From a virus, in the IMG/VR virus record IMGVR_UViG_3300008448_000130, positions 1 through 50,736 of that record: a stretch of DNA of 50,736 bases, one strand, 5' to 3'. Every line of letters starts with the position of its first letter. Position 1 is the first letter of the stretch. The notes under the pieces were generated by a model, which was not told the DNA's origin, searched no databases, and worked only from the letters and a program-made list of their open reading frames with translations. A program made the position numbers and the translations under genes. Positions 32,105 to 38,331 of the stretch are shown here, piece by piece.

Positions 32105-32179
32105 ACTGAATAAAATCAGTAAAACATTACCAAGATTTAATGTTGGAGGTGTTTACTTTCTCCTCCAAAAGCGTAGAAT
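32105..32179 (+). promoter_or_regulatory. Array promoter copy 1 with upstream palindromes
   Basis: In order: ACTGA-ataaaa-TCAGT (32105-32120), AACATTA with TAATGTT, GGAGG with CCTCC spanning the -35, then TTTACT (32152-32157), a 16-bp spacer and TAGAAT (32174-32179). The same ordered set recurs at 35857-35931. The palindrome over the -35 box looks like an operator or an alternative sigma/activator site. Confidence 0.75.
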
Positions 32180-32185
32180 GGTGGG

Positions 32186-32530
32186 ACTTGAGAGCGGCCC
32201 AGACACTTTAGTGGCCGATTTCGCCTTGTACCGAAAAAGTCCCTCGCCAGTAACGGGCGTGAAAAACGCGGGAAACTCTTCGGGCTTGTATGTGAAATGA
32301 CTAGCTCATCAAGCCGCTGTTTGACATTGTGGAGAGATTGACTGGCCTACCGCTCTAGGTAGCCCATGAAGCGCACAGGGCTCTGACCCAAGCTGCCAGC
32401 GACAAAGTTACCATCGTGCGGTAACGCTTCAAAACACGACTTGCTCATTTTTGGGCGCACATATTAGTCGACTGAGAGACGGACCTGAAAAGGTGGAGTC
32501 AGCGAACGTTGACCTGGTGTGTGCGTCCTA
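32186..32530 (+). ncRNA. Long structured leader RNA, copy 1
   Basis: About 345 nt between the promoter and the first small gene, without a useful reading frame. Stems visible: CGGCC/GGCCG near 32195-32218, GCGT-gaaaa-ACGC, GGCTTG (32283-32288) with CAAGCC (32310-32315), CTACC/GGTAG (32347-32362), GTTACC/GGTAAC (32407-32425), and an outer CGCACA (32456-32461) with TGTGCG (32520-32525) enclosing ACCT-GAAA-AGGT. Part of it (32318-32362) is conserved in copy 2 at 35994-36038 with compensatory changes. It may be a regulatory leader, antiterminator RNA or stable RNA. Confidence 0.6.
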
Positions 32531-32551
32531 ATGTGAGCAAGGAGAAAACTC

Positions 32552-32701
32552 ATGATTACCTGGTTTCAAGTTGGGTACTTTATTGCGACTCAAAACATCG
32601 AGGTGTTGATTCGCTCCCTCGGTTTGAAAGAAGACCAAATTGGGGATGTTCTTAGCGGGTACCACTTCGGTTACCTGACGCAATACCCTGACTACGACTA
32701 G
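32552..32701 (+). CDS. Hypothetical 49-aa protein, first gene of the array
   Basis: MITWFQVGYFIATQNIEVLIRSLGLKEDQIGDVLSGYHFGYLTQYPDYD. AAGGAGAAA precedes the ATG. Segments like SGYHFGYLTQ look folded. It is followed by the first array hairpin. No family recognised. It is shorter than a usual gene cutoff, but its start signal and position at the head of the array support it. Confidence 0.6.
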   Translation: MITWFQVGYFIATQNIEVLIRSLGLKEDQIGDVLSGYHFGYLTQYPDYD

Positions 32702-32710
32702 TGCACTTTC

Positions 32711-32732
32711 GCCCAGCAGAAACCTGCTGGGC
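32711..32732 (+). repeat. Array hairpin 1
   Basis: GCCCAGCAG / CTGCTGGGC with AAAC loop, then TTAAGTCGTAG and the ribosome-binding site of the next gene. No T-run. Confidence 0.8.
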
Positions 32733-32761
32733 TTAAGTCGTAGTGAATGGAGAAAAATCAC

Positions 32762-33058
32762 ATGACTGCTATCCTTCCGACTGGCCAAAGAATGAACCCT
32801 TCGCATCCGCAAGATGCTGAGTACTTTGACCCAGGTCAAGTCGCCTACATTGTCCGTGACGGTGAAAAGATCCGCGTTTGGACTTCGTTCGGCGACCTTG
32901 GTGAACGTTGGGCCCTTGGCACCAACCACATCGCCAAACACGATCAGACGCTGAGGACCCTCGGGTTTTTCACGGTGATCGGCAAGGTTGTGTTTGCCAC
33001 TGGAGAAAAGATTGGGGTTGTTCCTAACAGGAAACTTTCCCACTGCGTCTTCAAGTGA
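32762..33058 (+). CDS. Hypothetical array protein, 98 aa
   Basis: MTAILPTGQRMNPSHPQDAEYFDPGQVAYIVRDGEKIRVW...: a small beta-rich protein. The in-frame ATG at 32747 belongs to the repeated ATGGAGAAA ribosome-binding element, so 32762 is the start. No family recognised. GC content appears higher than in the replication genes. Confidence 0.7.
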   Translation: MTAILPTGQRMNPSHPQDAEYFDPGQVAYIVRDGEKIRVWTSFGDLGERWALGTNHIAKHDQTLRTLGFFTVIGKVVFATGEKIGVVPNRKLSHCVFK

Positions 33059-33066
33059 CCTACTTA

Positions 33067-33088
33067 CCCCAGCAGAAACCTGCTGGGG
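33067..33088 (+). repeat. Array hairpin 2
   Basis: CCCCAGCAG / CTGCTGGGG with AAAC loop, followed by TAGAGTCGTAG. Identical to hairpins at 33970, 34993 and 38769. Confidence 0.85.
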
Positions 33089-33119
33089 TAGAGTCGTAGT
33101 TAGCAACAAGGAAAAAACT

Positions 33120-33365
33120 ATGAGCTTCGAAAATTATATCGTCCCCGTTTCCATCGAAGATGGTTATCGGTATGACCTGCGCAAAACGGGTCGAATGGTT
33201 GGCACTGCTATGCTCGAAGACGGGCTTTGGGTTGCCACTCCCTACGAACAGATACGTGACTGCCACGTCAAGCCTGTTCCGGAAAAGACCATGACGTTCA
33301 AACGGCTTGGAGCCGCTGAATACTATCTGCTGGCTCTCGTCTTTGACGGCGATGACTACTACTGA
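33120..33365 (+). CDS. Hypothetical array protein, 81 aa
   Basis: MSFENYIVPVSIEDGYRYDLRKTGRMVGTAMLEDG...: start at 33120 after CAAGGAAAAA; the upstream frame extension runs through a hairpin and the previous gene and is rejected. Small alpha/beta protein ending AAEYYLLALVFDGDDYY. No family recognised. Confidence 0.65.
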   Translation: MSFENYIVPVSIEDGYRYDLRKTGRMVGTAMLEDGLWVATPYEQIRDCHVKPVPEKTMTFKRLGAAEYYLLALVFDGDDYY

Positions 33366-33371
33366 CCCAAA

Positions 33372-33393
33372 CCCCAGTGGAAACCCACTGGGG
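33372..33393 (+). repeat. Array hairpin 3
   Basis: CCCCAGTGG / CCACTGGGG with AAAC loop: the stem differs from hairpin 2 by paired changes, so base pairing is preserved while the sequence varies. Confidence 0.85.
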
Positions 33394-33421
33394 CCAAGTC
33401 GTAGTGAATGGAGAAAATCAC

Positions 33422-33682
33422 ATGAAACTTTCTATGTCTGACATCCTCATCATCATCACTGACGCTGAATGGCGTGCCTTTGATGCTTCAGATTATGCCG
33501 CCTTCGCTGGCGTCGCGGCTGAAGATAACCCGATGATCGCTGAAGACGAAGAACTGGAAACGATCTATATCATTTCTGGTGACTCGTTTTCTGTCATTGG
33601 GCCAAGCGGAACTGAATACAACTATCACCTTCAGGTGGCTAGTGCTGAGGTTCTTCCTGGTTTTGACGACTATCTCTCCTGA
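33422..33682 (+). CDS. Hypothetical array protein, 86 aa
   Basis: MKLSMSDILIIITDAEWRAFDASDYAAFAGVAAEDNP...: acidic. Start at 33422, 5 nt after ATGGAGAAAATC; the earlier in-frame ATG at 33377 lies in the hairpin. No family recognised. Confidence 0.65.
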   Translation: MKLSMSDILIIITDAEWRAFDASDYAAFAGVAAEDNPMIAEDEELETIYIISGDSFSVIGPSGTEYNYHLQVASAEVLPGFDDYLS

Positions 33683-33688
33683 CAAAAA

Positions 33689-33710
33689 CCCCTGCCCAAA
33701 GTGGCAGGGG
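33689..33710 (+). repeat. Array hairpin 4
   Basis: CCCCTGCC / GGCAGGGG with CAAAGT loop, followed by TAGAGTCGTAG. Confidence 0.85.
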
Positions 33711-33739
33711 TAGAGTCGTAGTTAACATGGAGAACTAAT

Positions 33740-33961
33740 ATGACTGTTTCTGTTGAGAAGATTGTTGAACTCGCCAGCAAAGCGGGTCTTGATCTGACTG
33801 GTCGTCTGACGCGATCAGAAATGAAACGTGTTGTGCTTCATCACTACGACGAGAAACATCGAAAGGCGTACGCCGAAGGGCTTCGTGATCTCGTCTGGGT
33901 GACTCAAGCGGACACTGATCTGCTTGACGCCCTTGAAGTTAACAGCTTTAAGAAACGGTAG
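33740..33961 (+). CDS. Hypothetical array protein, 73 aa
   Basis: MTVSVEKIVELASKAGLDLTGRLTRSEMKRVVLHHYDEKHRKAYAEGLRDL...: an all-helical basic protein; the first 45 residues could form a helix-turn-helix-like unit, but no family is recognised. Start after ATGGAGAACTAAT, the repeated array initiation element. Confidence 0.7.
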   Translation: MTVSVEKIVELASKAGLDLTGRLTRSEMKRVVLHHYDEKHRKAYAEGLRDLVWVTQADTDLLDALEVNSFKKR

Positions 33962-33969
33962 CCTACTTA

Positions 33970-33991
33970 CCCCAGCAGAAACCTGCTGGGG
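33970..33991 (+). repeat. Array hairpin 5
   Basis: Same stem and loop as hairpin 2 (CCCCAGCAG / CTGCTGGGG). Confidence 0.85.
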
Positions 33992-34021
33992 TCAAGGCAT
34001 TGTGAGAATGGAGAAAATCAC

Positions 34022-34426
34022 ATGACCATCGAATCGCTTAACGACCTCATGGACGTTATTGAATCTGGCGCTGAAGACCTCGTTCTTCAATGCGAGCATG
34101 TTCGCGATCTGAGCACTCTCGGCCTTGACGAACGGGCCACTTACGGCGGTCTTTGGGTTGATACCCAAAACGAAGAGTTCATCGCCTGTAAGGCGAGTGA
34201 CGACCGCGTCCTCCAGTATTACGGTGGGTTTGAATATATCGACAAAGAGTACCGCAAGGAACTCGGCGTTTATGTATTCTACCTCGCTGAGCCGGATGAA
34301 GAAGGCCGAGTTAATGGCTGCTTCGAGCGCATGAAGATGTCCAAAATGACACCTGAAGAGCGTAAGAAATACGAAGAAGAGAAAGAAGCTAGAGAAGAAC
34401 GCCGCTACAATTGGCGGCATCGCTGA
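34022..34426 (+). CDS. Hypothetical array protein, 134 aa
   Basis: MTIESLNDLMDVIESGAEDLVLQCEHVRDLSTLGLDERATYGGLWVD...: a folded N-terminal two-thirds and a charged helical C-terminus (MTPEERKKYEEEKEAREERRYNWRHR). Start after ATGGAGAAAATCAC. No family recognised. Confidence 0.7.
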   Translation: MTIESLNDLMDVIESGAEDLVLQCEHVRDLSTLGLDERATYGGLWVDTQNEEFIACKASDDRVLQYYGGFEYIDKEYRKELGVYVFYLAEPDEEGRVNGCFERMKMSKMTPEERKKYEEEKEAREERRYNWRHR

Positions 34427-34432
34427 CCTTTA

Positions 34433-34454
34433 CCCCTGTCCAAAGTGGCAGGGG
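34433..34454 (+). repeat. Array hairpin 6
   Basis: CCCCTGTC / GGCAGGGG with CAAAGT loop, followed by TTTTGGCGTAG. The short T-run could give partial termination. Confidence 0.8.
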
Positions 34455-34483
34455 TTTTGGCGTAGTTAGCAAGGAGAACTAAT

Positions 34484-34699
34484 ATGGATTATGTAGTTGA
34501 CAACGCTGCTATGGGTCGAGCCAAGGTTTGGTTCTATGAACAAGAAGAAACCAAACGTCCTAACCCCTGCGATACCTGCAAATTCGCTGAGCGCTGTGAT
34601 GCAAACGGCACGGACTGCTTTGCTTTCCGTCGCTGGACTTACAACGGTGACTATAACGACAAACAGGTCGACCGACTTACTCGTCCTTTTGAGGTTTAA
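34484..34699 (+). CDS. Small four-cysteine protein
   Basis: A 71-aa protein with NPCDTCKFAERCDANGTDC (C-x2-C-x5-C-x6-C), a probable zinc or other metal site, then FAFRRWTYNGDYNDKQVDRL. Start after AAGGAGAACTAAT. Similar short Cys-knot proteins occur in phages, but no function is known. It ends 2 nt before the next start. Confidence 0.7.
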   Translation: MDYVVDNAAMGRAKVWFYEQEETKRPNPCDTCKFAERCDANGTDCFAFRRWTYNGDYNDKQVDRLTRPFEV

Positions 34700-34701
34700 G
34701 A

Positions 34702-34920
34702 ATGAAATATACGATGTTTGATTCTGAAGGCCGATCATGGGAAATGGAAACACTTCCCCGTTCGGTAACCCCAAACTTCATCGGTATGACCGAAGAAGAA
34801 AAACAGAAAATGAGAAAAGAATATGACACGCAAAGAACTAGAAGTTTACGCCAAAGAAAAGATGTACCAAGCGATGGGGGCAGTAATGGCCCAATCGACT
34901 GTGGCGTTGACTCTGACTGA
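34702..34920 (+). CDS. Hypothetical 72-aa protein, C-terminal part uncertain
   Basis: The first 40 residues (MKYTMFDSEGRSWEMETLPRSVTPNFIGMTEEEKQKMRKEY) look like a real protein. The remaining 32 residues are basic, Gly/Ser-rich and overlap the next gene by 98 nt in another frame, so they may be read-through of a broken or overlapping frame. Start follows TTTTGAGGTTTAAG. Confidence 0.5.
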   Translation: MKYTMFDSEGRSWEMETLPRSVTPNFIGMTEEEKQKMRKEYDTQRTRSLRQRKDVPSDGGSNGPIDCGVDSD

Positions 34921-34984
34921 AGTCTTAGACTTGCTCGGAGTATACGAGCTCGTTCGTGAGACTAACAAAGAAGAACGATATTGA
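34823..34984 (+). CDS. Hypothetical 53-aa helical protein in overlapping frame
   Basis: MTRKELEVYAKEKMYQAMGAVMAQSTVALTLTEVLDLLGVYELVRETNKEERY: a plausible helical protein. It overlaps the previous frame by 98 nt; GAGAAAAGAAT gives a start signal. Either two genes overlap or one ancestral gene has a frameshift. Confidence 0.5.
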   Translation: MTRKELEVYAKEKMYQAMGAVMAQSTVALTLTEVLDLLGVYELVRETNKEERY

Positions 34985-34992
34985 GACCTTTA

Positions 34993-35014
34993 CCCCAGCA
35001 GAAACCTGCTGGGG
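34993..35014 (+). repeat. Array hairpin 7
   Basis: Same stem and loop as hairpin 2. Confidence 0.85.
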
Positions 35015-35043
35015 TAGAGTCGTAGTTAACATGGAGAACTAAC

Positions 35044-35484
35044 ATGACTGTTGTCATTTGTGACACCTATTCCGACCTCCACAAAGACGTTTACGGGTTT
35101 CGTCCCCGCAACGTCCACTTTGAGACACAAGAAGAGTTTGACGCTGAGTACGATAGGCTCTGCCGTCAGCTTGAGGTTGTTATCAAAGAAGAAAGACAGG
35201 CCGAGTTGAATAACCAAAAAGAGCTCAAGCGGCGCATTCGTTCGCTTATGGCATCTCACTCTATTGATGCCCTGACGGCTCTTCGTTGGGATTTCGAAGC
35301 CTTTGGCTGTGACTCGGGCTACGGTTGGGATGAATACTGCTATACCCTGAATATTGGGTACAGGTTCGGCTATATTCTCAAAAGCCGAGGCATTCTTCCC
35401 AGCCCATCGACCAATCACCGAGATTGGCAAGAACGTTCTCGTGAGGACTATCTTGCTGAATTCGGTTATGATGATGGTCCGTAA
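35044..35484 (+). CDS. Conserved phage protein with 'HKDVYGFRPR' motif
   Basis: A 146-aa protein. The N-terminal segment DTYSDLHKDVYGFRPRNVHF is a motif found in many unrelated large phages (Y.D.HKD.HG.RPR). The middle is a charged helix (residues about 35-70) and the C-terminal half is compact, with YGWDEYCYTLNIGYRFGYILKSRG. Function is unknown. Start after ATGGAGAACTAAC. Confidence 0.75.
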   Translation: MTVVICDTYSDLHKDVYGFRPRNVHFETQEEFDAEYDRLCRQLEVVIKEERQAELNNQKELKRRIRSLMASHSIDALTALRWDFEAFGCDSGYGWDEYCYTLNIGYRFGYILKSRGILPSPSTNHRDWQERSREDYLAEFGYDDGP

Positions 35485-35494
35485 CTGCCTGCTA

Positions 35495-35516
35495 CCCCTG
35501 CTCAAACGAGTGGGGG
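35495..35516 (+). repeat. Array hairpin 8 (degenerate)
   Basis: CCCC...GGGG with inner CTC/GAG around AAAC; less regular than the others, followed by TATCAGCGTGTC. Confidence 0.6.
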
Positions 35517-35546
35517 TATCAGCGTGTCTAAAAATGGAGAACTAAT

Positions 35547-35822
35547 ATGAACGGTGAACTTCAACTTCTTGAAGAAGAAACCATCGGTGGATTTCGCTAT
35601 GTCAATAGCGTCACCAAATCGCCTGTTGGAACTATCATGTGGAAACGTCTCTATGATGGCAACGATGGGTGTTATTGGAAAGTCGAATCGTTCGACGAAT
35701 ACATGGGAGAGTCAAGATTCTTCCAATCACTGACGGCAGCTAAATATTACCTCGCTGCCTTTGCCACCGAAGCATGGGAAAAAGAGAAGGCTGAAATAGC
35801 CGCTCAGAGCAAAATTCCCTGA
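35547..35822 (+). CDS. Hypothetical array protein, 91 aa
   Basis: MNGELQLLEEETIGGFRYVNSVTKSPVGTIMWKRLYDGNDGCYWKVESFDEYMG...: a beta-rich N-terminal part followed by a C-terminal helix (SLTAAKYYLAAFATEAWEKEKAEI). Start after ATGGAGAACTAAT. It is the last gene before the second array promoter. Confidence 0.7.
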   Translation: MNGELQLLEEETIGGFRYVNSVTKSPVGTIMWKRLYDGNDGCYWKVESFDEYMGESRFFQSLTAAKYYLAAFATEAWEKEKAEIAAQSKIP

Positions 35823-35856
35823 AAATCAACCAAATAATTTGCTTTCCGTAGAAAAA

Positions 35857-35931
35857 ACTGAATAAAATCAGTAAAACATTACCAAAATTTAATGTTGGGA
35901 GGCTTTACTTTCTCCTCTAATACGGTAGAAT
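35857..35931 (+). promoter_or_regulatory. Array promoter copy 2 with upstream palindromes
   Basis: Near-identical to 32105-32179: ACTGA/TCAGT palindrome at 35857-35872, AACATTA...TAATGTT, GGAGG/CCTCT over the -35, TTTACT (35904-35909), 16-bp spacer, TAGAAT (35926-35931). Confidence 0.75.
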
Positions 35932-35937
35932 GGTTGT

Positions 35938-36060
35938 GTTCTGGAAGGGCTCAGTGACTATCGCGGCCTGCCTTCGGGCGCTCCCAGTTCCAATGTTTGA
36001 AATTGTGAAAAGATTGACGCGTCCACCGCTTTAGGTGGCGCACACTAAATCTCCAACCTT
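35938..36060 (+). ncRNA. Structured leader RNA, copy 2 (short form)
   Basis: A leader of about 120 nt. CTGG...CCAG encloses a region with CCTTCGGG; then the 25-nt block 35994-36018 matches copy 1 at 22 of 25 positions, followed by CCACC/GGTGG (36023-36038), where copy 1 has CTACC/GGTAG, a compensatory pair change. The flanking GCG/CGC replaces TGG/CCA in copy 1. It lacks the extra 3' domain of copy 1. Confidence 0.6.
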
Positions 36061-36061
36061 A

Positions 36062-36082
36062 CCCCAGCACAAAGTGTTGGGG
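36062..36082 (+). repeat. Array hairpin 9
   Basis: CCCCAGCAC / GTGTTGGGG with AAA loop (one GU pair), followed by TCAAGGCGTAG. Confidence 0.8.
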
Positions 36083-36124
36083 TCAAGGCGTAGCTGACTG
36101 TCAGCATTTAAGGAGATACAAAGT

Positions 36125-36349
36125 ATGGCTAAGTCTCGCGTTCAACGCATCCGTTCCCTCGCCAACGCTTTCGAGCGCATCCGCGTCGGAGTGATCATGA
36201 CCGATACTCTGCTGAACACCTACTTCGACAACAAGGCTACCGAGATTGAAGCGTTCAACGCTGACCTTGGTGACGCCCTGACGACGAAAGAGGAAATCGC
36301 CGAAACGACGGAAACGGTTCGCGCCGCCAAAAAGCGCCGCAAGAACTAA
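36125..36349 (+). CDS. Hypothetical helical array protein, 74 aa
   Basis: MAKSRVQRIRSLANAFERIRVGVIMTDTLLNTYFDNKATEIEAFNADLGDAL...KKRRKN: helical with basic ends. AAGGAGATACAAAGT gives a strong start. First gene behind the second leader RNA. No family recognised. Confidence 0.7.
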   Translation: MAKSRVQRIRSLANAFERIRVGVIMTDTLLNTYFDNKATEIEAFNADLGDALTTKEEIAETTETVRAAKKRRKN

Positions 36350-36357
36350 TCCTTCCA

Positions 36358-36379
36358 CCCCCAGCCAAAGTGCTGGGGG
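36358..36379 (+). repeat. Array hairpin 10
   Basis: CCCCCAGC / GCTGGGGG with CAAAGT loop, followed by TTTTGGCGTG; may act as a weak terminator. Confidence 0.8.
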
Positions 36380-36419
36380 TTTTGGCGTGTCCAGCATTCC
36401 GCTGGTAAGGAAATGAAAT

Positions 36420-36614
36420 ATGAAAAACGTTGCGAAAAAAGCCAAGCTTCCGCTTTTCGTTATCCAGCACACCAACACTGTTGCTGGTTCTTCGATGAAG
36501 GGAACTAAGTTCAAACTCAGCTACCTTCGTCTTGAGGACGCTGAACGTTCTTCGGCCTACCTGACTTCGATCGGCGTTGACCATAAGCTGGTTGCGCCGC
36601 GAGTCGCCGCCTAA
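36420..36614 (+). CDS. Hypothetical array protein, 64 aa
   Basis: MKNVAKKAKLPLFVIQHTNTVAGSSMKGTKFKLSYLRLEDAERSSAYLTSIGVDHKLVAPRVAA: small and basic, probably alpha/beta. Start after TAAGGAAATGAAAT. No family recognised. Confidence 0.65.
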   Translation: MKNVAKKAKLPLFVIQHTNTVAGSSMKGTKFKLSYLRLEDAERSSAYLTSIGVDHKLVAPRVAA

Positions 36615-36639
36615 CCTACCGAAACGACTAATTAGATCA

Positions 36640-36661
36640 CCCCAGCGAAAACTCGCTGGGG
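36640..36661 (+). repeat. Array hairpin 11
   Basis: CCCCAGCG / CGCTGGGG with AAAACT loop, followed by TAGAGTCGTAG. Confidence 0.85.
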
Positions 36662-36689
36662 TAGAGTCGTAGCTAGAATGGAGAAACTC

Positions 36690-37559
36690 ATGCTGCTTCG
36701 AATATTCGGAGTAATTCTTATCGTAGCTGGCTTCGGCATGGCTGCGATTTCGGGTTATCTGGCTTATTTCGGTTTTGAACACACCATCAAACTACCACTA
36801 ATCGGTCTGATCGGTCCCTTCGTGGCCCTTTCGCTGGCGTCTCTTGGCGTTGCTGTGGAAATTGCTTTCCGCCGCAAGAAGTGGTTGGCCTTCGCGCCGC
36901 TGTTCGTTCTGATGGTTGTTGCAGGTCTGGTCGATAAAAACAGCGGCGAAATCGCCCTGAAGAATATCGTCACAGAAGCGTCCCAAGGTGATTCTGACCG
37001 AAACACTGCCTATAACACGGCTCTTTCTACGAAAGCCGATCTTGAAAAACAGATCAAAGACCTTGAGGCTGAAGACAGGGTCATGTCTAAGTCGCTCGCT
37101 GCGACTGCTACTGAGGAAGACATTAAAGAGGCTCAACGAAAACTGCTGAGCCTTGGCCTCTACGTCGACGAGACTGGCAAGCCCATGGCGATCGACGGGG
37201 ACCTTGGTCCTATTACTGCCCTTGCTATCACGCAGCGCGGTAAGGTTGTTATCGAGGAACTGAGTGAAGCTCGTAACGATCTAAAAGAAGCGACGGCAAC
37301 TATCGCTTCGGGAGCCTCCATCGGTGAAGCTCCTTTCACTCTCCATCAAGCTGAACTTTATGCTCTGATGATCACCATCCTTTCTGTTGTGTTTGCTTTT
37401 GCAGGCTCGTTTGTCTACGGTGGCTTCGGTGATGAACCGAACATCGAAGAAGAACTCGATGACCTTGAAGAAGCGGCTGACAAGATCGGCGAGAATATCC
37501 TGCAGCTTGCAGAATATCTCGGTGTTCAGAACGGCGAAAAGCTTCAGAAACGTGGATAA
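36690..37559 (+). CDS. Inner-membrane protein with periplasmic peptidoglycan-binding-like segment
   Basis: A 289-aa protein. Three N-terminal membrane helices (about residues 3-25, 37-58, 66-81), a charged coiled-coil stretch, a segment at about 142-184 (IKEAQRKLLSLGLYVDETGKPMAIDGDLGPITALAIT) with the PG_binding_1 pattern (A..LL...G.Y......DG..GP.T..A), then a fourth membrane helix (about 222-243) and an acidic tail. With the N-terminus inside, the middle domain is periplasmic, where peptidoglycan is. The ATG at 36678 is part of the repeated ATGGAGAAA element; 36690 is used. It could remodel the envelope, block superinfection or affect lysis timing; none is shown. Confidence 0.7.
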   Translation: MLLRIFGVILIVAGFGMAAISGYLAYFGFEHTIKLPLIGLIGPFVALSLASLGVAVEIAFRRKKWLAFAPLFVLMVVAGLVDKNSGEIALKNIVTEASQGDSDRNTAYNTALSTKADLEKQIKDLEAEDRVMSKSLAATATEEDIKEAQRKLLSLGLYVDETGKPMAIDGDLGPITALAITQRGKVVIEELSEARNDLKEATATIASGASIGEAPFTLHQAELYALMITILSVVFAFAGSFVYGGFGDEPNIEEELDDLEEAADKIGENILQLAEYLGVQNGEKLQKRG

Positions 37560-37568
37560 CGTCCCTTA

Positions 37569-37590
37569 CCCCTACGCGAAAGCGTGGGGG
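37569..37590 (+). repeat. Array hairpin 12
   Basis: CCCCTACGC / GCGTGGGGG with GAAA tetraloop, followed by TTTTGGCGTG. Confidence 0.85.
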
Positions 37591-37620
37591 TTTTGGCGTG
37601 TCTAATAAATGGAGAACTAC

Positions 37621-37857
37621 ATGGAAGCGACTTATCAACAAATCCAGGAAACTATCTACGCCATCGGTACCGCTCGTCAGATGAACGGTGAAGAATGGCA
37701 ACGGTGTGTTCGTGGCTGGGGTGGTGAAAACTACCACAGCGAAGTCATAAAGAAGCGTGGCGAAAAGCTTCGCGAGCTTCAGACTTTCTGGGAAAACATG
37801 CTGGTAGAAAAAACTAAAAACTACTACATGAATGACATCGCCAAGATTCCAGTATAA
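37621..37857 (+). CDS. Hypothetical array protein, 78 aa
   Basis: MEATYQQIQETIYAIGTARQMNGEEWQRCVRGWGGENYHSEVIKKRGEKLREL...: helical. The ATG at 37609 lies in the ATGGAGAAC ribosome-binding element, so 37621 is chosen. No family recognised. Confidence 0.7.
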   Translation: MEATYQQIQETIYAIGTARQMNGEEWQRCVRGWGGENYHSEVIKKRGEKLRELQTFWENMLVEKTKNYYMNDIAKIPV

Positions 37858-37864
37858 ACCTTTA

Positions 37865-37886
37865 CCCCAGTGGAAACCCACTGGGG
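37865..37886 (+). repeat. Array hairpin 13
   Basis: Same stem as hairpin 3 (CCCCAGTGG / CCACTGGGG, AAAC loop), followed by ATTTGGCGTG. Confidence 0.85.
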
Positions 37887-37913
37887 ATTTGGCGTGTCCA
37901 ATGGAGAAGACAA

Positions 37914-38270
37914 ATGCTCATGATCAACCGCAAACGCATCCGCAACGCTTTCAAGTATTTCCTCGCTGAAAAGCAGGACCACTTGGCTGACAAAGCTGGA
38001 ATGTCCGCGACGATCGAAAAATACGCTGTAGACGGTCAGGTCGCCCTGGTCGTCTGGCAAATGGACTGTGATTGCTCTAGCTGGACCTCAAAGGTTCTGG
38101 TTAAGGCCACGGTCGTCCATGTCGGAAAGGCTCTCGATAACATCTACAACGGTGCTGAGGGGCCAGTCCGCTGGCATATCGACAACCCCTCGGTTGTCGT
38201 TAATCGCAACTCCCGCGACCATGCCCTAGAGGCTTATGAAGACGGTCACGCCCACAGCGTGTCCTACTGA
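37914..38270 (+). CDS. Hypothetical array protein, 118 aa
   Basis: MLMINRKRIRNAFKYFLAEKQDHLADKAGMSATIEKYAVDGQVALVVWQMDCDCSSWTSK...: an N-terminal helix then a beta-rich domain, with CDCSSW and a final HAHSVSY. Start after ATGGAGAAGACAA; a second ATG 6 nt later is possible. No family recognised. Confidence 0.7.
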   Translation: MLMINRKRIRNAFKYFLAEKQDHLADKAGMSATIEKYAVDGQVALVVWQMDCDCSSWTSKVLVKATVVHVGKALDNIYNGAEGPVRWHIDNPSVVVNRNSRDHALEAYEDGHAHSVSY

Positions 38271-38278
38271 ACTGCTAA

Positions 38279-38298
38279 CCCCAGCCAAAGTGCTGGGG
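38279..38298 (+). repeat. Array hairpin 14
   Basis: CCCCAGC / GCTGGGG with CAAAGT loop, followed by TTTCAGCAGTG. Confidence 0.85.
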
Positions 38299-38331
38299 TT
38301 TCAGCAGTGTGTAACATGGAGAAACCTACAC

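Noticed and set aside
32186-32530. Group I intron or tmRNA in the long leader
   Set aside because: No recognisable intron core pairing, no split gene at the ends, and no tRNA-like ends with a tag frame.
33740-33961. Calling the 73-aa array protein a helix-turn-helix regulator
   Set aside because: Only a helical pattern is visible; no family signature supports DNA binding.
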